A DNA stretch of 10,198 bases from an uncultured Saprospiraceae bacterium (lineage in GTDB: Bacteria; Bacteroidota; Bacteroidia; Chitinophagales; Saprospiraceae), in contig CALJKQ010000256.1 of NCBI GenBank assembly GCA_937973565.1, forward strand, positions 1 to 10,198, given 5' to 3'. The translations under genes and the position numbers were made by a program. Below, piece after piece: positions 1 through 7,382 of the stretch. The notes under the pieces are model-generated. The model saw only the letters and a list, made by a program, of their open reading frames with translations, did no database searches and was not told where the DNA came from. Within the stretch, counting starts at the first letter, position 1, and every line of letters starts with the position of its first letter.

Positions 1-33
1 TAAAGATGAGTTTTGGTTATTAAATTGAGTAAT

Positions 34-68
34 GCCCGTTGACTTTGTCTCCGGGCTTTTTTATTTTC
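34..68 (+). terminator. Rho-independent terminator of an upstream gene
   Basis: GCCCG (34-38) pairs with CGGGC (52-56). Inside, after a 2x2 mismatch, GAC (41-43) pairs with GTC (47-49) around a TTT loop. A T-rich run (57-68) follows directly on the plus strand, which is the classical intrinsic terminator layout. It should end a plus-strand gene whose coding part lies at or left of the window edge; the TAA at 1-3 could be its stop codon, but the frame cannot be checked. Its position shows that the ATG at 32 is not the start of xth. Confidence 0.8.
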
Positions 69-107
69 TGACTCCAACAATCTCCAAAAATTGTTTCGCT
101 CCTTACT

Positions 108-115
108 TATCTTTG
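108..115 (+). promoter_or_regulatory. Candidate Bacteroidota -7 box for xth
   Basis: TATCTTTG fits TAnnTTTG exactly and ends 24 nt before the xth ATG at 140, just downstream of a terminator, where a promoter is expected. No TTG lies at the usual 17-23 nt spacing upstream; the nearest (91-93) is only 14 nt away, so the -33 element is weak or absent. The box would drive xth and probably hutU and the membrane-protein gene behind it. Confidence 0.5.
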
Positions 116-139
116 CCCCTATCAAACACAGAGAATTTA

Positions 140-904
140 ATGAAAATCATTTCCTGGAATGTTAATGGTTTAAGAGCAACCATCGGAAAAGAATTCCATA
201 GTCACATAGAAGTGTTGTCCCCTGATATCGTTTGCCTGCAGGAAACCAAAGCACAGGACGATCAGGTAGCCGAAGCATTGGCCCCCATGAAAGATTGGTT
301 TATATACAGCAACTCTGCTGAAAAGAAAGGTTATTCCGGAGTAGCCATACTTTCCAGAATCAAGCCCTTATCCGTCACCAGGGACATTGGTATTGAAGAA
401 CATGATACAGAGGGAAGAGTAATCGTTGCAGAGTATGAAAAATTCTACCTTGTCAACGTGTACGTTCCCAATAGCGGAGAAGGCTTAAAAAGGCTTTCTT
501 ACCGGTCGGAATGGGACAAAGCATTTGCCGCTTATCTTTCTAAATTAAAAAAGAAAAAGCCTATTGTTGTAACGGGAGATTTTAATGTTGCTCATCAGGC
601 TATAGATCTGGCAAGACCTAAAGAAAACTACAACAAAACTTCAGGATATACACAAACAGAAATAGACGGTATGGATGGCCTTCTCAAAGTTGGTCTTATC
701 GATGCATACAGACATTTATATCCGGAAAAAGTACAATACACGTTTTGGAGTGTTCGATTCGGAGCCAGAGCAAAAAATGTAGGCTGGAGAATAGATTATT
801 TCCTGGTCGATAAAAAATTGGCTGATGCACTGGATGCCTCAATGATTCATGACCAACTGATGGGCTCTGACCATTGCCCGATTGAACTAACCATCAACGA
901 TTAA
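140..904 (+). CDS. xth: Exodeoxyribonuclease III, APE1/ExoA type
   Basis: Cytoplasmic base-excision-repair nuclease of the exonuclease-endonuclease-phosphatase family. Members cut DNA 5' of abasic sites and have 3'-5' exonuclease and 3'-phosphatase activity with Mg2+. The 254-residue protein has the full motif set: N7 in SWNVNG, metal-ligand E35 in LQETK, Y108 in NVYVPNSG, D147 and N149 in GDFNVAH, and D244-H245 in the C-terminal SDHCP. The segment TFWSVR with NVGWRIDYF (about 201-221) resembles human APE1 and Bacillus ExoA more than E. coli XthA. An open frame extends upstream to an ATG at 32, but that lies in a terminator and its extra 36 residues match nothing in the family; the ATG at 140 starts exactly at the conserved MKIISWN. 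No Shine-Dalgarno is visible. hutU follows after 5 nt, so the two are probably co-transcribed. Confidence 0.96.
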   Translation: MKIISWNVNGLRATIGKEFHSHIEVLSPDIVCLQETKAQDDQVAEALAPMKDWFIYSNSAEKKGYSGVAILSRIKPLSVTRDIGIEEHDTEGRVIVAEYEKFYLVNVYVPNSGEGLKRLSYRSEWDKAFAAYLSKLKKKKPIVVTGDFNVAHQAIDLARPKENYNKTSGYTQTEIDGMDGLLKVGLIDAYRHLYPEKVQYTFWSVRFGARAKNVGWRIDYFLVDKKLADALDASMIHDQLMGSDHCPIELTIND

Positions 905-909
905 AAAAT

Positions 910-2952
910 ATGATTGAGACCACCTTGTCATTTGCAGAAGCCATTACCCAGGGAATTCCAACTGAATTACCACCGGCTGTTGCACTTACACCCGAATTTC
1001 CGCATGCACCCAAACGCAATATTTCTAAACTTACTGCATCGGATTTAAAATTGGCCATCATCAATGCCTTGCGGTATTTTCCTGGTGAGTGGCATAAAAC
1101 CCTCGCCCCGGAATTTGCAAAGGAATTAAAACAATATGGCAGGATCTACATGTACCGCTTCAGACCTGATTATAAAATGTTTGCAAGGTCCATTGACGAA
1201 TACCCCGCGAAATGCAGACAGGCAGCAGCCATCATGCTTATGATCCAAAACAACCTGGATCCCAAAGTGGCAAAATATCCTGAAGAACTCATCACGTATG
1301 GTGGTAATGGTTCCGTTTTTCAAAACTGGGCCCAATACCTTTTGACCATGAAGTATTTATCTGAAATGACAGAAGAACAGACCCTGGTGATGTACTCCGG
1401 TCACCCGCTGGGCTTGTTTCCTTCTCATGCCCGTGCTCCAAGGGTTGTGGTTACCAATGGTATGATGATACCCAACCACTCTTCAAAAGATGACTGGAAT
1501 AAATACAACACCCTGGGTGTAACATCCTATGGTCAAATGACGGCCGGATCTTATATGTACATAGGTCCGCAAGGCATTGTCCATGGTACTACCATTACCC
1601 TACTCAATGCCGGCAGAAAACTATCACCTGGACAAGAAGACCTGAGAGGTAAAATCTTTGTAACGTCGGGATTGGGAGGAATGTCCGGTGCGCAGGCATT
1701 GGCCGGCATCATTACAGGTGCCGTATGTGTAATCGCTGAAGTTGACAACGATGCAATAGGGCAAAGGATTGCAGATGGCTACATATTGAAAGAAAATGTA
1801 TACACATCAAGCGATGCCATCATTCAACGCATTCGTCAATGCCAAATCAATAAAGAAGCCATCGCCCTCATTTACCATGGCAATATTGTAGATCTTTGGG
1901 AAAGCCTGGTAAAACACGATGTATTTGTGGATCTGGGCTCTGATCAAACATCATTGCACAATATAGATGATCTTGGCTACTGCCCACAGGGCCTTTCATT
2001 TGAAGAAGCCAAAGAGCTTTTGAATAATGACAAGGCCGCTTTGATGTCCATGATTAAACAAAGCCTGATTAAGCACGTTGCTGCCATCAATGCCATGGTG
2101 GAGAAAGGAATGTATTTTTGGGATTACGGCAATGCATTTCTCAAGGAAGCGGGTGAAGCCGGTGCCGATGTATGGGCTGACCAACAAGAAGGAAGATATA
2201 AATATCCAAGCTACGTGCAGGATATAATGGGGCCTATGTGTTTCGACTTTGGTTTTGGTCCCTTCCGCTGGGTATGCACTTCAGGATTGAAGAGCGATCT
2301 TGACCTTACGGATGCCATTGCACTGCAAGTGATGAGAGAATTGCAAAAGACAGCGCCTGCAAGTATTCAGGGGCAACTCAATGACAATATTATCTGGATA
2401 GAACAGGCAGATACCAACATACCCATCGTAGGATCAAAATCCAGGATCTTGTATGCAGATGCAGAAGGAAGAATTAAGATTGCACTTGCCTTTAATGAGG
2501 CCATAAAGAATGGAAGTATCAAAGGTCCGATTGTATTGGGTAGAGATCACCATGATGTATCCGGCACTGACTCTCCATACCGGGAAACATCCAATATTTA
2601 CGATGGATCCAAATTTACGGCCGATATGGCTGTCCACAATTTTGTGGGTGATGCTTTCAGAGGGGCTACCTGGGTTTCACTTCACAATGGAGGTGGTGTA
2701 GGATGGGGAGAGGTTATCAATGGAGGTTTTGGTATGGTAATAGATGGAAGCGTCCAGAGCGAGACCAACATCAAATCCATGTTGCATTGGGATGTCAACA
2801 ATGGCATTGCGAGAAGAAGCTGGGCAAGAAACGCAGAAGCCATGGAAGCTATTCAACGAGCCATGGAAATGGAACCAAACTTAAAAGTGACGATGCCCCA
2901 ATTGGTATCAGAAGATGTGGTGAATAACATTGATTTGGCGGGTGATGCTTGA
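910..2952 (+). CDS. hutU: Urocanate hydratase, long animal-type form
   Basis: Second enzyme of histidine degradation: NAD+-dependent hydration of urocanate to 4-imidazolone-5-propionate in the cytoplasm. At 680 residues it matches animal UROC1 (about 676) rather than the classical bacterial HutU (about 555). The N-terminal block (about 30-150; NALRYFP, LAPEFA, IYMYRF) and the YSGHPLGLFPS stretch are, as I recall them, close to the vertebrate enzyme. Diagnostic segments: GLGGMSGAQ (254-262, NAD-binding region), SDQTSLHN, FWDYGNAF, GFGPFRWVC (448-456), RDHHDVSGTDSP (545-556) and HNGGGVGWGEVINGG (592-606). The frame is intact, so it should be active. No hutH, hutI, hutF or hutG lies in the window; the rest of the pathway must be encoded elsewhere. 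It starts 5 nt after xth and its end overlaps the next gene by 8 nt, so it lies inside an operon of unrelated functions. Confidence 0.95.
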   Translation: MIETTLSFAEAITQGIPTELPPAVALTPEFPHAPKRNISKLTASDLKLAIINALRYFPGEWHKTLAPEFAKELKQYGRIYMYRFRPDYKMFARSIDEYPAKCRQAAAIMLMIQNNLDPKVAKYPEELITYGGNGSVFQNWAQYLLTMKYLSEMTEEQTLVMYSGHPLGLFPSHARAPRVVVTNGMMIPNHSSKDDWNKYNTLGVTSYGQMTAGSYMYIGPQGIVHGTTITLLNAGRKLSPGQEDLRGKIFVTSGLGGMSGAQALAGIITGAVCVIAEVDNDAIGQRIADGYILKENVYTSSDAIIQRIRQCQINKEAIALIYHGNIVDLWESLVKHDVFVDLGSDQTSLHNIDDLGYCPQGLSFEEAKELLNNDKAALMSMIKQSLIKHVAAINAMVEKGMYFWDYGNAFLKEAGEAGADVWADQQEGRYKYPSYVQDIMGPMCFDFGFGPFRWVCTSGLKSDLDLTDAIALQVMRELQKTAPASIQGQLNDNIIWIEQADTNIPIVGSKSRILYADAEGRIKIALAFNEAIKNGSIKGPIVLGRDHHDVSGTDSPYRETSNIYDGSKFTADMAVHNFVGDAFRGATWVSLHNGGGVGWGEVINGGFGMVIDGSVQSETNIKSMLHWDVNNGIARRSWARNAEAMEAIQRAMEMEPNLKVTMPQLVSEDVVNNIDLAGDA

Positions 2953-3472
2953 TAAGACCATCATCATTTATAAAGGAGATCAATTAACTGCCTACTTCTA
3001 CCTTGGTTTGGGCATGTTTATGGTGCTAGCCTCCGGTTTTCTATTTGCTTTTACACAAAAAATTGGCTGGTTTTACCTCGCTATTGGATTAAGTCTTTTT
3101 GCTGCTTTTTCCATTGGGAAGGCAGTGTACGTCTATTTCAAAGCCAACCAGAAACTCGGTTATTTTAATCAGTTAATGCAGCTGAGTAATGGGGATCTCA
3201 AACAAGAGATAGTTGAAAATCATAAAAGACTGGATAAAAAAGCACTGAATCGCAGAAGATACCTATACACCTTGATTTCCTCATTTGTGCTATTAATCGG
3301 AGGCATCATTTTTGGGGAAACCGGTCTTGCCATTGGAAGTTTTGTTCCGGTTATTCTATACGCTGGAATAGAATTTTGCGTCAGTCTTTTAAGCGAATTC
3401 CGACTTTGGGAGTATCAAAGACAACTGGAAAAATATAGTGAAACCGATGGGATATCTGCACAGGATTCATGA
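2945..3472 (+). CDS. Four-helix inner-membrane protein, unknown function
   Basis: I do not recognise the family. The 175-residue product has four likely membrane helices in two hairpins: about 15-37 and 41-65, then about 106-124 and 127-150. The loop between the hairpins (about 66-105) is rich in Lys/Arg (for example KKALNRRR), which by the positive-inside rule places it, and both ends, in the cytoplasm. There is no signal peptide, catalytic motif or metal-binding motif. The ATG at 2945 lies inside the end of hutU (8-nt overlap), suggesting translational coupling; a TTG at 2930 in the same frame would add five residues and is less likely. The long, charged middle loop could bind a partner, but this is speculation. 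The coding frame is convincing because of the helix pattern and the overlap. Confidence 0.8.
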   Translation: MLDKTIIIYKGDQLTAYFYLGLGMFMVLASGFLFAFTQKIGWFYLAIGLSLFAAFSIGKAVYVYFKANQKLGYFNQLMQLSNGDLKQEIVENHKRLDKKALNRRRYLYTLISSFVLLIGGIIFGETGLAIGSFVPVILYAGIEFCVSLLSEFRLWEYQRQLEKYSETDGISAQDS

Positions 3473-3539
3473 TTTTACCCCAGCATAATCAACAGGGGCT
3501 TCAAAAAAATACCGATATTTGTCAGCTGAATTTTAAGAT

Positions 3540-4973
3540 TTGATTATCAATATTCAACCATACGAAAGAGAAATTTTTAAGCTCATTGGCGAAACTGCTT
3601 CACAAATGGGGTTTAATTCCTATGTGATTGGTGGCTTTGTTCGAGACAGACTCCTTGCGCGAAATTCAAAAGACATTGATATCGTTTGCGTTGGAGATGG
3701 CATAACGCTGGCAGAACAGGTTTCATACAAACTCAGGCCCATTCCCAGAATAGTGGTTTACAAAAGATTTGGCACTGCCATGCTTAAATACAAAGATCTT
3801 GAAATAGAGTTTGTGGGTGCCAGAAAGGAATCTTATCAAATGGAGTCCAGAAAACCTGCTGTAGAAGAAGGCACTCTCGAAGATGACCAAAACCGAAGAG
3901 ATTTTACCATCAATGCCTTGGCCATCAGTTTAAATGAAGAAGATTTCGGTACCATTCTGGATCCGTTCAATGGCCTTTACCACCTGGAACAAAAGGTTAT
4001 CAAAACCCCACTGGAACCCGGTAAAACGTTTTCAGATGATCCTCTGCGAATGATGAGGGCCATTCGCTTCTCCACCCAGTTGGGATTTAAAATTGAGGAT
4101 GAAACCTATGCAGCTATTGCAAAAAACAAAAACAGAATTCGGATTATTTCGGCTGAAAGAATAACCTCTGAGCTCGAAAAAATCATAGCCTCCCCCATCC
4201 CATCTTCGGGTTTCAAAAAATTATTTGATACAGGTCTGTTGCAGCTTATATTTCCTGAGATGGCTGCATTGCAGGGAGTAGAAGTTAAAAACGGCATAGG
4301 TCACAAAGACAACTTTTACCATACCCTGGAAGTCCTTGACAATGTAGCCAGAGACACAGACAATATCTGGCTAAGGTGGTCCGCTTTGATGCATGATATT
4401 GCCAAACCCCCTACTAAAAAATTTGATGATCAATTGGGATGGACGTTCCATGGTCACGAAATGTTGGGTGCCGTGATGGTACCTCGCATATTCAAAGCAT
4501 TGAGACTGCCACTGGATCACAAGATGAAATATGTGCAAAAGATGGTCAAATTGCACCTTCGACCTATAGGACTCACAAAAGAGGAAATTACTGACTCTGC
4601 TGTACGACGACTTATTTTTGAAGCAGGAGAAGATATCGACGATTTGATGTTGTTGTGCAAGGCAGACATTACGTCCAAAAATGAAGATAAAAAATCGAGG
4701 TATCGAGAAAACTATGTTCGCCTTGTCGAAAAAATAAAAGAAATTGAAGAGAAGGACAAATTAAGGAACTGGCAGCCACCCATTTCAGGGGAAGATATAA
4801 TGCTCACTTTTGGGATTGGTCCCTCACGTGAGGTAGGCATCATTAAAACTGCCATACGCGAAGCCATACTCGATGGCATCATTGGCAATAATCGCGCAGA
4901 AGCCGAAGACATGATGTACAAAGAGGCCGAAAAACTGGGCCTGAAAATCAAAAAACCGGTAGTTCAGCCCTAA
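3540..4973 (+). CDS. cca: CCA-adding / poly(A) polymerase-type nucleotidyltransferase with HD domain
   Basis: Class II nucleotidyltransferase, most likely adding or repairing the 3' CCA of tRNAs; the poly(A) polymerase PcnB is a close relative. Order in 477 residues: head with GGFVRD (31-36) and the catalytic carboxylate pair D45-x-D47; the RRDFTINALA motif (119-128); DDPLRMMRAIRF (166-177), the RNA/nucleotide-binding neck; then an HD phosphohydrolase domain with HD at 285-286 and further His in GHKDNFYHT and FHGHE; then a C-terminal helical part. The HD domain would suit 2',3'-cyclic phosphate or 2'-phosphate removal. An in-frame TAA at 3534-3536 limits the start, and the first ATG (codon 23) would cut off the helix before GGFVRD, so TTG at 3540 is the probable initiator. 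It lies 67 nt after the membrane-protein gene with no clear promoter. Confidence 0.92.
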   Translation: MIINIQPYEREIFKLIGETASQMGFNSYVIGGFVRDRLLARNSKDIDIVCVGDGITLAEQVSYKLRPIPRIVVYKRFGTAMLKYKDLEIEFVGARKESYQMESRKPAVEEGTLEDDQNRRDFTINALAISLNEEDFGTILDPFNGLYHLEQKVIKTPLEPGKTFSDDPLRMMRAIRFSTQLGFKIEDETYAAIAKNKNRIRIISAERITSELEKIIASPIPSSGFKKLFDTGLLQLIFPEMAALQGVEVKNGIGHKDNFYHTLEVLDNVARDTDNIWLRWSALMHDIAKPPTKKFDDQLGWTFHGHEMLGAVMVPRIFKALRLPLDHKMKYVQKMVKLHLRPIGLTKEEITDSAVRRLIFEAGEDIDDLMLLCKADITSKNEDKKSRYRENYVRLVEKIKEIEEKDKLRNWQPPISGEDIMLTFGIGPSREVGIIKTAIREAILDGIIGNNRAEAEDMMYKEAEKLGLKIKKPVVQP

Positions 4974-4974
4974 G

Positions 4975-5322
4975 TTATTTCTTTTTGATGGCACGCAAAT
5001 GTATGGGGCTTGCAACCCTTCGTTCTGCGGGATAGATTTGCATAACATCCGCTGAAAAGACAACCATCGTTTTTTCCATTTGAAATTCACGAGGCAGCTC
5101 ACACGGTTGCCACTTTTGGGTACCATCTTCCGAAACAATGAGCCAAAGCTCTTCCCACTTTTGTATAATTCCTTTTTGATCATTGAGTTTATCCATAACC
5201 TTTCGATCCTGATAGCAATTTTGCCTGAAATCACTGTTTTGAGCCGGCAGAGGTTTTTGACAACCGGAAAAAGAAATTAAGAGACCGAACATGGCAACGG
5301 AATAAATACTAGTAAGGTGCAT
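4975..5322 (-). CDS. Small lipoprotein, unknown function
   Basis: A 115-residue product with a lipoprotein signal: short polar start, hydrophobic core (about 6-18) and a lipobox-like FSGC ending at C21, so it is probably lipidated and exported. The -3 position is Phe instead of the usual Leu, a mild deviation. The mature part holds two more cysteines, C36 and C74, which could form a disulfide in the periplasm. The C-terminal half (about 52-112: WLIVSEDG, W71, LPREFQ, a beta-like MVVFSADV, PIHLRAI) looks like a small all-beta domain common in Bacteroidota hypothetical proteins; that likeness is from memory. It runs convergently into the cca-type gene with one base between stop codons and is divergent from the thioredoxin-like gene. 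No good TAnnTTTG promoter is seen; TTAATTTG (5366-5373, minus strand) has one mismatch. Confidence 0.8.
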   Translation of the reverse strand: MHLTSIYSVAMFGLLISFSGCQKPLPAQNSDFRQNCYQDRKVMDKLNDQKGIIQKWEELWLIVSEDGTQKWQPCELPREFQMEKTMVVFSADVMQIYPAERRVASPIHLRAIKKK

Positions 5323-5449
5323 TTTCAGTTGATTTAGGAATGAGATAAAAGCCTTTATACATCTTCAAATTAACGCCATAATTCTAATATTAGCGTTTCA
5401 TTTACAATAAATTATGGTTTTCTTACCGACAAAAGTTAAAGTTTTTTTA

Positions 5450-5478
5450 AAGGTAGGGGTAAAAGTAACCCATACCTT
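5450..5478. repeat. Inverted repeat overlapping a promoter -33 element
   Basis: AAGGTA (5450-5455) pairs with TACCTT (5473-5478) and GGGT (5457-5460) with ACCC (5468-5471), with one mismatch between the two blocks and a 7-nt AAAAGTA centre. No T-run follows on either strand in the right place, so it is not a terminator. Its last two bases are the TT of the TTG at 5477-5479. It therefore lies in DNA upstream of the expected transcription start and may be an operator. Confidence 0.5.
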
Positions 5479-5508
5479 GCAAATATCGCTTTATGTATAT
5501 TACTTTTG
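5477..5508 (+). promoter_or_regulatory. Bacteroidota sigma-A-type promoter of the thioredoxin-like gene
   Basis: TTG (5477-5479) is followed after 21 nt by TACTTTTG (5501-5508), an exact TAnnTTTG match; 17-23 nt is the normal spacing in this phylum. Transcription should start a few bases after 5508, leaving a leader of roughly 20 nt before the ATG at 5536. This is the clearest promoter in the window. Confidence 0.75.
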
Positions 5509-5535
5509 TAACATTGAATTTCCGTGAAGTTGAAC

Positions 5536-6093
5536 ATGTCATTAAGATTGATCATTGGGTTGTTGCTGATAACAGGTGTTAAGTTATCCGCCCAGAATAA
5601 AATCCGATGGATGAGTTGGGAAGAAGCGCTGAATAAACATGAGAAGGCGCCCAAAAAATTATTTATTGATGTATACACAGAGTGGTGTGGTTGGTGTAAA
5701 AAAATGGAGGCCAGCACTTTTGGCCAGGATCACGTAGCCAAGTACATCAATCAAAACTACTATGCTATCAGATTTGATGCAGAAGAAAAGACCCCTATAG
5801 AGTTCAAAAACAATACCTATCATTTTGTAAAAACTTTCAGAGGAGGATATCACGAACTGGCAGCTTTTTTACTGCAAGGCAAATTGAGTTATCCATCGCT
5901 TGTCTTTTTGGATGAAGAACTCAATTTGATCCAAACGATTCAGGGTTATCAGGACTCTGAAAACTTTGATATGATCATCCATTATTTTGCAGGTGATCAT
6001 TACAAGACTACACCCTGGAGAAAATTTACCAAGTCATATATTCCATGTGATAAAATGAGTCACCCTGCCAAGGGTACAAGAGACAACGAATAA
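5536..6093 (+). CDS. Exported thioredoxin-like protein (CGWC)
   Basis: Thioredoxin-fold protein (thioredoxin_7 / DUF255-like) of 185 residues, probably periplasmic. An N-terminal hydrophobic stretch (about 3-16) ending in KLSAQ suggests a type I signal peptide cut near residue 20. The active site is C51-G-W-C54 within EWCGWCKKME, preceded by the strand LFIDVYT; P120 in YPSLVF is at the cis-Pro position, followed by a beta strand and FLDEE. A further cysteine, C171, lies in the charged C-terminal tail. Such proteins reduce or shuffle disulfides; the substrate is unknown. A GTG at 5524 in the same frame would add four residues; the ATG at 5536 gives the better signal peptide and a leader of about 20 nt from the promoter. 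The gene is alone on its strand and ends 18 nt from the converging rarA. Confidence 0.88.
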   Translation: MSLRLIIGLLLITGVKLSAQNKIRWMSWEEALNKHEKAPKKLFIDVYTEWCGWCKKMEASTFGQDHVAKYINQNYYAIRFDAEEKTPIEFKNNTYHFVKTFRGGYHELAAFLLQGKLSYPSLVFLDEELNLIQTIQGYQDSENFDMIIHYFAGDHYKTTPWRKFTKSYIPCDKMSHPAKGTRDNE

Positions 6094-6111
6094 GCCATTA
6101 AGCAAGTTAGT

Positions 6112-7380
6112 TTAAGGTTGTTTACTACCGTTAAATCTCGCCATCAATAATTTATTTTTTTCTTCTGCCGGATTGTCACCCGGAATGTAAAATGAAACAT
6201 CCGACAGTTCATCGGGCAGATAATTGGCATCTACAAAATTCCCTTTATAATTGTGAGCATACTGATAATCCTTACCATAGCCAAGATCTTTCATCAATTG
6301 GGTGGGAGCATTGCGGAGGTGCAAGGGAATAGGTACATTCAAACGATTCCTGACTTCAGCAAGGGCATTGTCTATGGCTACATAAGCAGAATTGGACTTG
6401 GCGCTGCAAGCCAGGTAAATGGCCGTTTGTGACATCACAATTCTTCCTTCCGGCATACCAATGTTGTGAACCGCATTAAAACATGCATTTGCCATCAACA
6501 AGGCGTTGGGATTTGCCAGGCCAATATCTTCTGCAGCCAAAATGATCATTCTGCGGCAAATGAAAAGGGGATCCTCTCCCCCATCTATCATTCTGGCCAT
6601 ATAATAAATGGCCGCATCCGGATGAGAACCTCTGATTGATTTGATAAATGCAGATATTAAATCATAGTGCATTTCTCCTTCCTTATCGTACACAGACAAG
6701 TTTTGGTGCACCACAGCCTGTACCCACTCATCTGTAATTTTAGATCCCGTCTCTGCATTTCCGGCAATCAATTCCAAAATATTATAAAGCTTCCTGCCAT
6801 CACCACCGGACAAACGCAACATGGCATCGAATTCAGCAATATGGATATTCCTGGATTTAAGCCATTCATCTTTCTCGAGTGCTCTGCTGATCATTTCGAT
6901 TAAGTCGTCTTTTGCCAAATGATGAAGGGTATATACCTGGCATCTGGAAAGCAAGGCCGGAATAACTTCAAACGATGGGTTTTCTGTAGTGGCACCAATG
7001 AGCGTTACTACCCCCTTTTCTACGGCTCCCAACAAACTATCTTGCTGCGACTTTGAAAACCGATGGATCTCATCGATAAAAAGAATGGGTGCTTTGTTTT
7101 GAAATAAGTTGGACTGAGATGCCTTATCAATGGTTTCTCTAATATCCTTTACCCCACTGTTGATGGCCGATAACGCGTAAAATGGCCGTTTCAATTCATT
7201 GGCTACAATATTGGCCAACGTGGTTTTGCCAACCCCTGGAGGTCCCCATAAAATAAAGGATGGTGTACTCCCTGATTGAATGATCCTGGACAAAATGCCT
7301 TCTCTGCCTACCAGGTGCTGCTGGCCAATGTAATCAACCAATGTCAATGGTCTCATTCTTTCTGCAAGTGGTGCGGCCAT
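6112..7380 (-). CDS. rarA: Replication-associated recombination protein A (AAA+ ATPase)
   Basis: RarA/MgsA/WRNIP1-family ATPase, a clamp-loader relative that acts at stalled replication forks in the cytoplasm. The 422 residues cover the full family (E. coli about 447): Walker A GPPGVGKT (46-53), Walker B LFIDEIHRF with D103-E104, sensor 1 GATTEN (129-134), arginine-finger LLSR (143-146) and sensor 2 GGDGRKLYN. The C-terminal tetramerisation part has the typical FIKSIRGSHPDAAIYYMARM and LACSAKSNSAY segments. The start ATG at 7380 gives the family's usual N-terminus (PLAERMRP, then YIGQQHL). It begins two bases after the stop codon of the lipoprotein gene upstream, so it is almost certainly translated from that gene's transcript; no promoter of its own is seen. 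Confidence 0.96.
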   Translation of the reverse strand: MAAPLAERMRPLTLVDYIGQQHLVGREGILSRIIQSGSTPSFILWGPPGVGKTTLANIVANELKRPFYALSAINSGVKDIRETIDKASQSNLFQNKAPILFIDEIHRFSKSQQDSLLGAVEKGVVTLIGATTENPSFEVIPALLSRCQVYTLHHLAKDDLIEMISRALEKDEWLKSRNIHIAEFDAMLRLSGGDGRKLYNILELIAGNAETGSKITDEWVQAVVHQNLSVYDKEGEMHYDLISAFIKSIRGSHPDAAIYYMARMIDGGEDPLFICRRMIILAAEDIGLANPNALLMANACFNAVHNIGMPEGRIVMSQTAIYLACSAKSNSAYVAIDNALAEVRNRLNVPIPLHLRNAPTQLMKDLGYGKDYQYAHNYKGNFVDANYLPDELSDVSFYIPGDNPAEEKNKLLMARFNGSKQP

Positions 7381-7382
7381 AC

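Larger units (their letters stand above)
5323..5535. other. Divergent intergenic region (213 bp)
   Basis: AT-rich region between the lipoprotein gene (leftward) and the thioredoxin-like gene (rightward). It contains a perfect 10-bp palindrome CTAATATTAG (5384-5393), part of a longer AACGC...GCGTT arrangement (5372-5397), a T7 run (5442-5448), a strong inverted repeat (5450-5478) and a full promoter (5477-5508). I see no RNA gene or extra coding frame with support. Confidence 0.6.

Noticed and set aside
32..139. N-terminal extension of xth to the ATG at 32
   Set aside because: The ATG lies at the base of a terminator hairpin, and the extra residues have no counterpart in the nuclease family; a -7 promoter box also lies inside the extension.
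3473..3539. Short hairpin (CCCC/GGGG near 3477-3498) and GATATTTG box (3514-3521) before the cca-type gene
   Set aside because: The stem has only four pairs without a T-run on the plus strand, and the box has one mismatch and no -33 element at the right spacing.
4824..5234. 136-residue minus-strand frame across the end of the cca-type gene
   Set aside because: It overlaps a well-supported gene on one strand and the lipoprotein frame on the other side, and shows no family-like motifs or signal.
5080..5280. 66-residue plus-strand frame inside the lipoprotein gene
   Set aside because: It is antisense to a frame with a lipobox and has no start context or recognisable features.
5372..5397. AACGC...GCGTT arms with the CTAATATTAG palindrome as an operator
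   Set aside because: The arms are only five bases and the palindrome is AT-rich, so chance is a good explanation; listed only within the intergenic description.
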